A stretch of 64,000 nucleotides of DNA, taken from assembly GCA_947589325.1 (NCBI GenBank), contig CANQAM010000003.1:98412-162411 (forward strand), given 5' to 3'. The translations under genes were made by a program, and so were the position numbers. Below are positions 50,421 through 58,834 of the stretch, in pieces (the stretch's first letter is position 1; each line of letters starts with the position of its first letter). Under the pieces are notes generated by a model. The model made no database searches. It was not told the DNA's origin and saw only the letters and a list, made by a program, of their open reading frames with translations. Source of the DNA: an uncultured Bacteroidales bacterium (GTDB taxonomy: Bacteria; Bacteroidota; Bacteroidia; Bacteroidales; UBA11471).

Positions 50421-51752
50421 ATGGAAAAAATTTCTCTCTCTTATGAAAAGGCATTGACCGATGCCCAAGTGCAGTCGGTTGCCGCAGAAGCTCTGGCGGC
50501 GCAGAAAACGTTACACGCCGGAAACGGAAAAGGAAATGACTTTTTGGGCTGGCTTCATCTGCCGTCGTCCATCACACCGGAATTTCTCGATGAGGTGGAG
50601 CAGGTTGCCGCCAACCTCCGCAAACGTTGCGAAATAGTGGTTGCCATAGGTATCGGCGGCAGCTATCTCGGCGCGAAGATGGTCATCGAAGCCCTTTCCG
50701 ACTCTTTCGCAGCCTACAAGGGCGGCAAAGGCACGCAGGTCTTGTTTGCCGGACAAAACATCGGCGAAGATTATCTCTACGAATTGCAGGAGCTGCTGCG
50801 CGGCAAGCAGTTCGGTCTCATCAATATCTCCAAGTCGGGTACGACCACCGAGCCGGCGATTGCATTCCGCCTGCTGAAAAAACAGCTCGAAGAGCAGGTA
50901 GGCAAGGAAGAAGCCCGCAACCGCATCGTGGCTGTTACCGACGCTGCACGCGGCGCGCTGCGCAAACTCGCCGACATGGAAGGCTATAAAACCTTCGTGA
51001 TTCCCGACAACGTGGGCGGTCGCTTCTCGGTGCTCACGCCGGTAGGCTTGCTTCCCATCGCCGTTGCCGGATTCGACATCAAGCAGTTAGTGGGCGGCGC
51101 AGCCGATATGGAAAAAGCCTGCGACGAGAGCGTTCCCGCTGCCGAAAATCCCGCGCTCCGTTACGCTTCGGCGCGCAATGTGCTCTATCGCAGCGGAAAG
51201 AAAGTCGAGATTCTCGTCAATTTCAATCCGAAACTCCATTTCTTGGCAGAATGGTGGAAACAGCTCTACGGCGAAAGCGAAGGCAAGGAGCACAAAGGCA
51301 TATTCCCCGCATCGGTCGATTTCACCACCGACCTCCACTCCATGGGACAGTGGATACAGGACGGCGAACGCACCATTTTCGAAACCGTCGTTTCCGTGAA
51401 AAATATGAAGCATACGCTGGCGATTCCTTCCGACGATGAGAATCTCGACGGCTTGAACTTCCTCGCCGGAAAACGCATCGACGGCGTGAACAAAATGGCG
51501 GAGCTCGGTACGCAGATAGCCCATGTCGATGGCGGCGTTCCCAACCTGAAAATCGAAATCCCTGCGGTTACGGAATACTGTCTCGGACAGTTGATTTACT
51601 TCTTCGAGAAAGCCTGCGGCATCAGCGGTTATATGCTCGGTGTCAATCCTTTCGACCAGCCCGGTGTCGAGGCATACAAGAAAAATATGTTCGCTTTGCT
51701 CGACAAACCCGGCTACGAAGCCGAAAGCAAAGCCATCAAAGCTCGCTTGTAA
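50421..51752 (+). CDS. pgi: Glucose-6-phosphate isomerase
   Basis: 443 aa, the short bacterial type (E. coli PGI has 549). Sugar-phosphate-binding [17 protein letters not shown] and [13 protein letters not shown] motifs, and the C-terminal [17 protein letters not shown], are clear. It interconverts glucose-6-P and fructose-6-P in glycolysis. Confidence 0.97.
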   Translation: MEKISLSYEKALTDAQVQSVAAEALAAQKTLHAGNGKGNDFLGWLHLPSSITPEFLDEVEQVAANLRKRCEIVVAIGIGGSYLGAKMVIEALSDSFAAYKGGKGTQVLFAGQNIGEDYLYELQELLRGKQFGLINISKSGTTTEPAIAFRLLKKQLEEQVGKEEARNRIVAVTDAARGALRKLADMEGYKTFVIPDNVGGRFSVLTPVGLLPIAVAGFDIKQLVGGAADMEKACDESVPAAENPALRYASARNVLYRSGKKVEILVNFNPKLHFLAEWWKQLYGESEGKEHKGIFPASVDFTTDLHSMGQWIQDGERTIFETVVSVKNMKHTLAIPSDDENLDGLNFLAGKRIDGVNKMAELGTQIAHVDGGVPNLKIEIPAVTEYCLGQLIYFFEKACGISGYMLGVNPFDQPGVEAYKKNMFALLDKPGYEAESKAIKARL

Positions 51753-51762
51753 TTTCTTTTTC

Positions 51763-51802
51763 TTCCTGCCCCGCAAATTCATGCGGGGCAGGAATATTTT
51801 TT
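51763..51802 (+). terminator. Terminator after pgi
   Basis: TTCCTGCCCCGCA, 6-nt loop, TGCGGGGCAGGAA, then TATTTTTT. It ends 7 nt before the next start codon. Confidence 0.93.
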
Positions 51803-51809
51803 CGTTTTT

Positions 51810-52388
51810 ATGATTCTTTGGATAAGAATAATCGCGATATGTATAATATCCGTGCTGCTGACGGCTGTTGTAAAAATCTTGCCAAGGCACAGGATCCCGC
51901 AATGGGTGTATCTTGCTGCGCTTATTGTCGGAATATTTCTTTGGGTTATTGCCTATGCGTGGGAATGGTGGTGTGTCCCTGACATGGTCGTTATATACGC
52001 GCTGACAATGTCTTTAACCACGATAAGACGTTTTTTGATGTTCCTTTCCTATCCGGGTATGCTGAAAGTATATCTGTCCTATATGGCGGACAATCTTGTC
52101 GGGGCGACACCGTTTTGTTTGGTATTTTTGTTTATCGGAGAATTTTGGAAAATCCTTTTCCCGATAGCTGTCGGTTATCAAATCCTTATCTATACGTACT
52201 TCTTTTCTATGTATAGAAGCGAAGGAAATCCTTATGAAAGCACGGCAGATGAATCCCCCGCTATGAAATGGACCCTGTTTTTTATGGGCCTGTTTGTGTT
52301 GGCTTGTATCTTTTTGGTACAATATGGACCGGTTATTGGGTCGGCTATAAATCGATGGATTTCGCAATATTTTATGGTAACGCCGTAG
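51810..52388 (+). CDS. Hypothetical membrane protein, copy 1
   Basis: 192 aa with five or six membrane helices and no recognised family. The loop YRSEGNPYESTADESP (near residue 137) is cytoplasmic by the positive-inside rule as far as I can judge. It begins just after the pgi terminator, with no visible promoter of its own, so it may depend on read-through. It is a recent duplicate of the next gene; the C-terminal two thirds of the copies are nearly identical. Confidence 0.8.
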   Translation: MILWIRIIAICIISVLLTAVVKILPRHRIPQWVYLAALIVGIFLWVIAYAWEWWCVPDMVVIYALTMSLTTIRRFLMFLSYPGMLKVYLSYMADNLVGATPFCLVFLFIGEFWKILFPIAVGYQILIYTYFFSMYRSEGNPYESTADESPAMKWTLFFMGLFVLACIFLVQYGPVIGSAINRWISQYFMVTP

Positions 52389-53054
52389 TCGTGCGGTTGG
52401 CGTTTTTGTTCGTAGCGTATTACTTTACTCTTATTTATTTTATGCGATATGGGTGAATTTATGGATTTCAAGATGCTTTGCGTAAGAATAATCGCGATAT
52501 GTGTAATATCCGTACTGCTGACGGCTGTTGTAAAAATCTTGCTAAGGCACAGAATATCGCCATGGGTGTACGTGGTTATGAGTTTCACTATACCGCTTCT
52601 CTGTGGTATTGCCTATGCGTGGGAGTGGCGGTATTTTCCCGACATGGGCACTATATTTGCGCTGACAATAGTTTTAACCATGATAAGACGTTTTTTTATG
52701 TTCCTTTCCTATCCGGGTATGCTGAAAGTATATCTGTCCTATATGGCGGACAATCTTGTCGGGGCGGCACCGTTTTGTTTGGTATTTTTGTTTACCGGAG
52801 AATTTTGGAAAATCCTTTTCCCGATAGCTGTCGGTTATCAAATCCTTATCTATACGTACTTCTTTTGTTTGTATAGAAGCGAAGGAAATCCTTATGAAAG
52901 CACGGCAGATGAATCCCCCACTATGAAATGGTCCCTGTTTTTTATGGGCCTGTTTGTGTTGGCTTGTATCTTTTTGGCACAATATGGACCGGTTATTGGG
53001 TCGGCTATAAATCAATGGATTTCGCAATATTTTATGGTAACGCCGTAGTCGTGC
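51823..53054 (+). repeat. 660-bp tandem duplication of a membrane protein gene
   Basis: Bases 51823-52394 recur at 52483-53054 with an exact 660-bp offset. The segments for residues ~65-192 differ at only a few positions, while the 120 bp after the first 75 bp of each copy differ much more. Confidence 0.92.
52449..53048 (+). CDS. Hypothetical membrane protein, copy 2
   Basis: 199 aa, the paralogue of the previous gene. It has a different N-terminus (MGEFMDFKMLCVRII), diverges in the second membrane helix and is almost identical from residue ~70 on. Both copies are open, so both may be made. An in-frame ATG at 52461 is an alternative start. Confidence 0.8.
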   Translation: MGEFMDFKMLCVRIIAICVISVLLTAVVKILLRHRISPWVYVVMSFTIPLLCGIAYAWEWRYFPDMGTIFALTIVLTMIRRFFMFLSYPGMLKVYLSYMADNLVGAAPFCLVFLFTGEFWKILFPIAVGYQILIYTYFFCLYRSEGNPYESTADESPTMKWSLFFMGLFVLACIFLAQYGPVIGSAINQWISQYFMVTP

Positions 53055-53103
53055 CGCCGGTGTTTTTCAGGGAGAGGATATAACGATATATTTATAGGTA
53101 GGC

Positions 53104-53136
53104 AAAAAAGGGAGTACCCTTGCACGGTACTCCCTT
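53104..53136. terminator. Terminator between membrane gene and phage cluster
   Basis: AAGGGAGTACC, 7-nt loop, GGTACTCCCTT. On the minus strand it is followed by six T, ending the 730 aa gene's operon. Confidence 0.9.
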
Positions 53137-53155
53137 GAAAAAGAAAATCGATTGG

Positions 53156-55348
53156 TTATCTCTTTTTTTTCTTTTTACCGCTTTTCCCGCTCTTGCCGCC
53201 GGAACGGTTTATTTTCAGGCTTTTTAGCCCCTTTTGCAGATCTTCGATGCCGAATGCCTTTGCATACGGATAAAATGGCGATTTTATTTCGGGAAGGTTG
53301 ATGTAATTTTCCAAATCGGAAGTATAGGTGTCGGGTTGAATGCGTATCGACGCATTGCCCCCTTCGGGCAGCCCGAGGCCGCTACGTCCCGAATAGGTAT
53401 CGTACGGTACGGTGGGCTTGGCAGGGTAGGTGTTGTGCGGTACGACTTGCGGCTCGTTCAATACTCCCGATTCGTGGATATCGTAGGGTATTCGGACGGG
53501 TTCTCCTAAAATGTCCGAGCGATAAGTGCCGTGCAGTATCTCCGCCGGCTGTCGTTGCATTTCCAACTGATAGGTGCCGTGCGGTATTTCTATGCGCTGC
53601 ATCGGAATTTCCGACCGGTAAGTGCCGTACGGTATGCGGGTCGGCTGTCCGAATGCCTCTGACTCGTAGGTGCCGTGCGGAATGCTGTTGCTCTCTTGTG
53701 CGCCTTTGGGCGGGGTGGTGCCGGTCGTTTTCGATTGATGCACGCCATGCGGTATTTTGACTTGCCGACCCCCAACTTCCGATTGGTACGTGCCATACGG
53801 TATTTGTGTCGCTTGTTGCGGAATTTCCGAGCGGTAGGAGCCGAACGGTATGTTTGTCGGGGTGTTCATGGCGCCCGATTCGTAGGTGCCCTGCGGTACG
53901 GTGGCTGTTTTTTGCAGAAACTCCGACCCGTAGTCTTTGTGCGGTATGTTTGTCGGGGTGTTCATGATGCCCGACTCATAGGTGCCGTGCGGTACGCTTT
54001 GGTTGGGTTCGGGCGGTATGCGGCGGAACGGATTCCGAAGTCGGGACAGGGCTTCGCTTCCGCTTCCTGCCATGGCGCCGGCAGTACCTCCGACTCCCGC
54101 TCCTCGAATGGCATTCCAGAATATTTCTCCTCCGGAAATATCGTTGCCGAGAGCCAGATTGCTGCCGATGTCGTGGGTAAGTGAATAGAGTCCTCCAAGA
54201 CCTCCCTGTCTCAAAGTTTCTTGCACGATGTTTTGCGTCCATTCCGGAAGTTTGTTTATTCCGGGTATTTTGTCGACAGGAATTTTTTTTGTTATAAGAG
54301 ATGGAAGTGTATTTATTCCTGTTTGGAAAAATCTGCGGACGGGGGATATTTTCTGCCCCGTTTCCCGTTCTATGCGGTCGGCTTCCATATTGGTAGTGGC
54401 GTAGCTGTCGAATGCCGCACTTCCGACGCCGGCAGCCAGACCGACAGGTGGCGCCATCATGCTTGTTACGACGACTGGAGTTGCTACGGCGGCGTCGCCG
54501 ACAAATGCGCCGATTTTGCCCCACCCTCTCAATTCGGGGTAGGCATCTTCTTCTTGGAGAAGTTTTGCTTGACTTCGCATTCCCGGACCGCCTTCCGTCT
54601 GATAGGTTTTTACCCACGACATCACCTCTTCCGGCGTCGCTCCGTCGCTCTCGTACAGTTTTTGAATAGGGAGCAGTCCGCTCATCAACCAACGTTTGTG
54701 CGCTACCGACGCCTTGATTTCGGGCGTACCTTTTCCCTTGTTTATCAGCTGCTGTTCGTTGATGATTTCTCTTCTCAGTTTGGCGATGCTGCTTTTCACG
54801 CCGAGGCGGCTGCTGTAATCCACACCCGCCTCGTCGAGCGCCCGCAACCCTTTTTGTATCGTTTTTTCCTGATTTATTATTTGTTGCAGGTCTTGGTTGA
54901 TGTATTTGACTTTGTTGTGAGTGCGTTGCAGCGATTGTTTGAATCCGCCGGCGAAAGTGTCATCGATATTTTTCTGCGGCGACTCCTCATTGCGCAGAGG
55001 TACGATGTAATTGGCGGGTATAACTGGTGAAACGCGGAGATTGTCCGGTTGTTGATAGAAGTTATAGTCATTCGGAATCCGGTCAACTAAGTATTCCAGA
55101 TGTGGGTGAGCGTCGGTATCTTCGTTTTGCGGAGCGTAGTAGTCTTTCGGAATCCGGTAAACCGGGTATTCCAGATGTGGGCGAGTGTCGGTATTTTCGT
55201 TTTGCGGAGCGTAGTTTTGCGGGATTGATTCGGGCAGACCGCCACCCTGCTGCGGCAGGCGGAGAGGTATGCCGAGAAGCATACTGAACACCTGTTGCAG
55301 CGTATCGTTTCGCTGTGCCCATGAATTGGATTTATTCTGTTTGTTCAT
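53156..55348 (-). CDS. Large repeat-bearing putative internal virion protein
   Basis: 730 aa, no known family recognised. N-terminal part with two near-identical 25-residue units (around APQNENTDTRPHLEY, residues ~45-97); a coiled-coil region (~130-215); a hydrophobic stretch (~285-330, GDAAVATPVVVTSMMAPPVG and on) with further glycine/alanine-rich helices; then 13 units of about 16 residues (IPHGTYESE consensus, ~450-655); and a very basic end (GGKSGKSGKKKKKR). Large size, membrane-active helices and position after two small genes suggest an ejected internal (pilot) protein like podovirus gp16. That role is inference. Confidence 0.6.
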   Translation of the reverse strand: MNKQNKSNSWAQRNDTLQQVFSMLLGIPLRLPQQGGGLPESIPQNYAPQNENTDTRPHLEYPVYRIPKDYYAPQNEDTDAHPHLEYLVDRIPNDYNFYQQPDNLRVSPVIPANYIVPLRNEESPQKNIDDTFAGGFKQSLQRTHNKVKYINQDLQQIINQEKTIQKGLRALDEAGVDYSSRLGVKSSIAKLRREIINEQQLINKGKGTPEIKASVAHKRWLMSGLLPIQKLYESDGATPEEVMSWVKTYQTEGGPGMRSQAKLLQEEDAYPELRGWGKIGAFVGDAAVATPVVVTSMMAPPVGLAAGVGSAAFDSYATTNMEADRIERETGQKISPVRRFFQTGINTLPSLITKKIPVDKIPGINKLPEWTQNIVQETLRQGGLGGLYSLTHDIGSNLALGNDISGGEIFWNAIRGAGVGGTAGAMAGSGSEALSRLRNPFRRIPPEPNQSVPHGTYESGIMNTPTNIPHKDYGSEFLQKTATVPQGTYESGAMNTPTNIPFGSYRSEIPQQATQIPYGTYQSEVGGRQVKIPHGVHQSKTTGTTPPKGAQESNSIPHGTYESEAFGQPTRIPYGTYRSEIPMQRIEIPHGTYQLEMQRQPAEILHGTYRSDILGEPVRIPYDIHESGVLNEPQVVPHNTYPAKPTVPYDTYSGRSGLGLPEGGNASIRIQPDTYTSDLENYINLPEIKSPFYPYAKAFGIEDLQKGLKSLKINRSGGKSGKSGKKKKKR
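53390..53999 (-). repeat. About 13 degenerate 48-bp repeats in the 730 aa gene
   Basis: The units encode a 16-residue motif starting IPHGTY or IPYGTY. At DNA level GTGCCGTGCGGTA-like and GTGCCGTACGGTA-like cores recur every ~48 bp. One unit is extended (near PPKGAQESNS) and the last two are shortened. Confidence 0.85.
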
Positions 55349-55358
55349 AATCGTTTTT

Positions 55359-55829
55359 TTATAAAGTTGAAAATAGTTGTGTAACTTGTTTTTCTGCCTC
55401 TTGCGGGGCGACGCCTTTGCTCAACAGTATGTTGTAGGCGAGAAATTTTTCTTGCTCGTCGTTGGCTGCGAAGGGAACAGGCTCTTGCTGCGGCAGCGGC
55501 TCGCCGGTCGTCGTTTCGTCTGAGAGCGAGAGCCGGAGCAGGTGCCGGAATATCTCCGGCTGTCCGGCACTGTGGTCGGCAAGCGCGTGTGTCGATAGCA
55601 GCGTTTCCAACCGCTGCCCGTTGTCGCTTTGCAGCACGACGACGGTTTCCTGTTCCGGCCGTTTGCCGACGAGCCGTAGGGTGTCGCCCAACACGTCGAA
55701 CAGCTGTTGCGCTTCGGGGTTGAGGCAGGCGTGGAGGTCTCTGCGGCACACGTGGAAAAATCCTTTCCCGTGCGCCACAGCCCGACGCAGGGAGTCGGAC
55801 TGTTTTTCGTTGTTCTTTTCCTTATCCAT
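55359..55829 (-). CDS. Hypothetical phage-cluster protein
   Basis: 156 aa, soluble, mixed helix and strand, not recognised. It has a charged N-terminus and a helical C-terminal part (EKFLAYNILLSKGVAPQEAE). It sits between the two putative internal virion protein genes with gaps of 10 and 12 nt, so it is certainly in their operon. It may be a virion component or a chaperone for them; no further evidence. Confidence 0.65.
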   Translation of the reverse strand: MDKEKNNEKQSDSLRRAVAHGKGFFHVCRRDLHACLNPEAQQLFDVLGDTLRLVGKRPEQETVVVLQSDNGQRLETLLSTHALADHSAGQPEIFRHLLRLSLSDETTTGEPLPQQEPVPFAANDEQEKFLAYNILLSKGVAPQEAEKQVTQLFSTL

Positions 55830-55841
55830 AATTGCCTCCCG

Positions 55842-56369
55842 TTACAAAGAACCCATGCCCATGCCCGCCATATTGAGGAGGGCTTGGCTGTACATACGTG
55901 TCGTGTCGAGATTCCACAATGCCGTCTGTTGCGCCGCGTTGCGGAAATCAGCTGCTTTCTGCGCCCACAGGTTGTAATCCTGATTGTTGAGCGCCATGGA
56001 GTTGTTGATGTAGTTTTCGAGTACGCGGTCTTTCCAGCCGGTGCCGTTTGCGGCGATGCTGCTGTATGCGTTGCCCATGGCGGCGGCATTGTTGTTCTGC
56101 ATGGCGGCGAGCGATTCGGGCGTGCCGCCGCGTATGGCGTTCATGCCGTACATCTGTTCGTTCTGCTGGCGTATCTGATTCTGCATGTTTTGTAGGGTGG
56201 CCTGCACCTCCGGACGATTCAGGTAGTCGCCGTAATAATTGTTTTGAAAAAAGCTGTTGAGTCGGGATTGCTGCTCGTTCAGCGCCTGTTGCGCTTTCGC
56301 TTGGGCTTCCGCCTCTTTCCGCCTGTTTCGGGCATTTTGTATAATCCCGGCAAGTAAACTTATTATCAT
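55842..56369 (-). CDS. Putative small internal virion protein
   Basis: 175 aa from the ATG at 56369; a longer frame begins only with TTG at 56411. The N-terminus is a short hydrophobic helix (MIISLLAGIIQN), then a long Gln/Asn/Ala-rich helical region with repeated NxxQ patterns and no cysteine. Such alanine/glutamine/asparagine-rich helical proteins with a hydrophobic start are typical of podovirus internal core proteins (T7 gp14 type), which form part of the ejection channel. First gene of the minus-strand operon. Confidence 0.6.
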   Translation of the reverse strand: MIISLLAGIIQNARNRRKEAEAQAKAQQALNEQQSRLNSFFQNNYYGDYLNRPEVQATLQNMQNQIRQQNEQMYGMNAIRGGTPESLAAMQNNNAAAMGNAYSSIAANGTGWKDRVLENYINNSMALNNQDYNLWAQKAADFRNAAQQTALWNLDTTRMYSQALLNMAGMGMGSL

Positions 56370-56483
56370 GGTCGTTTTAAGTTTTGAAGTTAATAATTGC
56401 GTTTTTGTCAAGAATCACATCACGCCGCAAATATCTCCCCATAAATTTGCCTTCCGGTGTGATATTTATAAAATCGTAAAGAC
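56370..56483. promoter_or_regulatory. Divergent intergenic region of the second phage cluster
   Basis: 114 nt between the minus-strand operon and the plus-strand terminase genes. TAAATTTG at 56442-56449 (plus) matches the -7 consensus but lacks a -33 TTTG. No copy of the GTAAAATTACCA sequence is present here. No promoter was found for the minus strand. Confidence 0.4.
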
Positions 56484-56735
56484 ATGAAAGAAAAAACAAC
56501 TGCGTCTCCTCTCGGCGGAAAAGCGCCGGCGGAGACAGACGAAAAACGCCGCGAAATGCTCGAACTCTGCTACAACCGTTTGCGGGAGCTTATCCCCGAA
56601 TGCACGAGCGAAGTCAATCTGTTGAAGTGCATCGAAATATTGGAAAAGCGCGACCGCAGCGAGGCTGCGGCAGAGAGCCGCGACACGCTGTCGGTCATCG
56701 CCGACACGCTCGACCGCTTGGCTGCCCTGCGCTGA
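56484..56735 (+). CDS. Small helical protein before terminase, possible TerS
   Basis: 83 aa, charged and helical, with a disordered basic N-terminus and helices RREMLELCYNRLRELIPE and IEILEKRDRSEAAAE. Its place just before the terminase large subunit gene (89 nt) is where a small terminase subunit is usually found, but it is short for that and has no clear helix-turn-helix. Unassigned with certainty. Confidence 0.5.
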   Translation: MKEKTTASPLGGKAPAETDEKRREMLELCYNRLRELIPECTSEVNLLKCIEILEKRDRSEAAAESRDTLSVIADTLDRLAALR

Positions 56736-56824
56736 TGCGCTTTCGGATTTTCCGCGCGACGATTTGATAAAAAACACGGAAATGTCGGCTCTGCCCGCTC
56801 CAATTTTGCACGAAAAAAGAGGTT

Positions 56825-58828
56825 ATGGAAAAAGTGCAGGTCGATAAAATCGTGGAGGAGAATCGTCGCCGGAACGCCGAGCGCAACGCGCCGTACCGTC
56901 CGGAAACCGGCGAACACGCCGCTGTGGGCGATCGCGTGTGCGTGCATCTGCCCGACGCGCCCATACCCTTGCAGTACGTGCCTCGCGAGATGCTCGACGA
57001 GGTGGAGCTGGTGCAGCAGCTCCGCCGCTGCGGCTCGATACGGGAGTTTATCCGGCAGGAGCTGAAAGAGCCGGAAAGCGACCTGTTGCGCGAGGAGGTT
57101 TGGCGGCGCTGGGTGAAAGTGCGTATCCGCTACGATTTCGAGTTTTGGGCGATTATGTTTGCCCGCATCAAGGACAAGATGGGCGACGGCGACATACCTT
57201 TCCGCCTCAACCGTCCGCAGCGCAAGCTGCTCGTGTGCCTCGAAAGCATGCGGCGGGCGCGCCGACCCATTCGGCTGATTCTGCTCAAAGCGCGGCAGTG
57301 GGGAGGCTCTACGCTGATACAGCTGTATATGGCGTGGATACAGCTCACGCAGCGGCGCAGTTGGCACAGCGTCATCTGCGCCCACCTCAAAGATGCCGCC
57401 GCCAATATAAAAGGCATGTACTCCAAGCTGCTCGAAAATTATCCTGCGTGGCTTCTGCCCGAAGGGGCGCACCCGCATTTCCGCCCGTATGAACGCACGA
57501 GCAATACATCGGTCATTGACGGACTCGACAGCCGAGTAACCATATCGTCGGCGGAAACGCCCGAATCGATACGCAGCGCCGATGCCGTAATGGCGCACCT
57601 TTCCGAAGTGGCTTTCTGGTCGCGCACGCGCCTGAAATCGCCGGAGTCGCTTATCCGTTCAGTCTGCGGTTCCATAGCCTTGCTGCCCGATTCGCTGGTC
57701 GTGTTGGAGAGCACCGCCAACGGCACGGGCAACTATTTTCATCAGGAGTGCGAGCGCGCGAAACGGGGCGAAAGCGATAAAACGTTTCTTTTCGTGGCAT
57801 GGTACGAAATAGAGATGTATGTGGCTCCTATCGACGATTATCCTGCCTTTGCCGCCTCTCTCGACGAGTACGAGCGTTCGCTCTGGAATCGCGGCGCCAC
57901 CCTCGAAGCCATTGCGTGGTATCGGTTGAAACGGCGCGAGTATGCCGACCACGCCGATATGATGGCGGAATATCCGTCGGACGATGTAGAGGCGTTCACC
58001 CATAGCGGCGAGCGCGTGTTCGACATACGGCAGGTGCAGCGCCTGCGCGAAAACTGTCGTCCGCCCGACCGGGTGGGAGAGGTGTGCGCCCGCGCCGCGA
58101 CGGGAAAAGAGGCTCTCGACGAGTTGCATTTTGTCGATGATGCGACGGGAAAATTCGCCGTGTGGGCGCTTCCCGATGCCGACACGTCGGTGCGCGGCCG
58201 TTACGTCGTCGTGGTCGATATAGGCGGGCGTTCCGTCTCGGCAGACTATTCGGTAATCGTCGTTTTCGACCGCTATTGGCAAATGTACGGCGGCGTGCCC
58301 GAAGTCGTGGCGCAGTGGCGCGGACACATCGACCATGACCTTCTGGCGTGGAAAGCCGCGCAGATAGCCGCCTTTTATCAACAGGCGCTGTTGGTCATCG
58401 AAAGCAATACCCTCGAAACCGAACACACCGACGGCGAACATACCGAATACATACTCGACACCCTTTCCGATTCCTACACGCATCTCTATGCCCGCACTTC
58501 GGCGGAGACGATACGCTCTGCCGCCCCTTCGCGCTGGGGCTTTCACATGAACCGCTCCACCAAAACCTTGATTATAAATCACCAGATACAGATGCTGCGG
58601 GAACAGGGATACATCGAGCGCGACCTCTTGGCCTGTTACGAGCACGACGTCTTCGAGCGGAAGCCCAACGGCAGTTTCGGCGCCATGGACGGGCATCACG
58701 ACGACATACTCATCACCCGCTGCATAGGCACCTATATCTGTTACTCCGAGCCGCTGCCCGTGCCGGCATCGTCGCGCTCGCGGCACGACAAGACCCGTTC
58801 GCTCCCCGTAAGCGAAGCCAGTATGTAG
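56825..58828 (+). CDS. Phage terminase large subunit, complete
   Basis: 667 aa DNA-packaging motor. ATPase domain: Walker A variant KARQWGGST (residues 155-163), Walker B region AVMAHLSEVAFW with catalytic Glu261, and the coupling motif LESTANGTGN (~294-303). RNase H-fold nuclease: Asp465 (VVVVDIGG), Glu526 (LLVIESN) and Asp626/Asp627 (GHHDDILI). All catalytic residues are present and the frame is open, so the enzyme is probably functional. It packages DNA into procapsids through a portal; no portal gene is next to it, which is unusual. Confidence 0.93.
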   Translation: MEKVQVDKIVEENRRRNAERNAPYRPETGEHAAVGDRVCVHLPDAPIPLQYVPREMLDEVELVQQLRRCGSIREFIRQELKEPESDLLREEVWRRWVKVRIRYDFEFWAIMFARIKDKMGDGDIPFRLNRPQRKLLVCLESMRRARRPIRLILLKARQWGGSTLIQLYMAWIQLTQRRSWHSVICAHLKDAAANIKGMYSKLLENYPAWLLPEGAHPHFRPYERTSNTSVIDGLDSRVTISSAETPESIRSADAVMAHLSEVAFWSRTRLKSPESLIRSVCGSIALLPDSLVVLESTANGTGNYFHQECERAKRGESDKTFLFVAWYEIEMYVAPIDDYPAFAASLDEYERSLWNRGATLEAIAWYRLKRREYADHADMMAEYPSDDVEAFTHSGERVFDIRQVQRLRENCRPPDRVGEVCARAATGKEALDELHFVDDATGKFAVWALPDADTSVRGRYVVVVDIGGRSVSADYSVIVVFDRYWQMYGGVPEVVAQWRGHIDHDLLAWKAAQIAAFYQQALLVIESNTLETEHTDGEHTEYILDTLSDSYTHLYARTSAETIRSAAPSRWGFHMNRSTKTLIINHQIQMLREQGYIERDLLACYEHDVFERKPNGSFGAMDGHHDDILITRCIGTYICYSEPLPVPASSRSRHDKTRSLPVSEASM

Positions 58829-58834
58829 CCGGCG

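Noticed and set aside
55842..56411. 189 aa version of the small internal protein
   Set aside because: It would start with TTG and adds an AT-rich stretch; the ATG at 56369 starts with a hydrophobic helix that fits the protein class.
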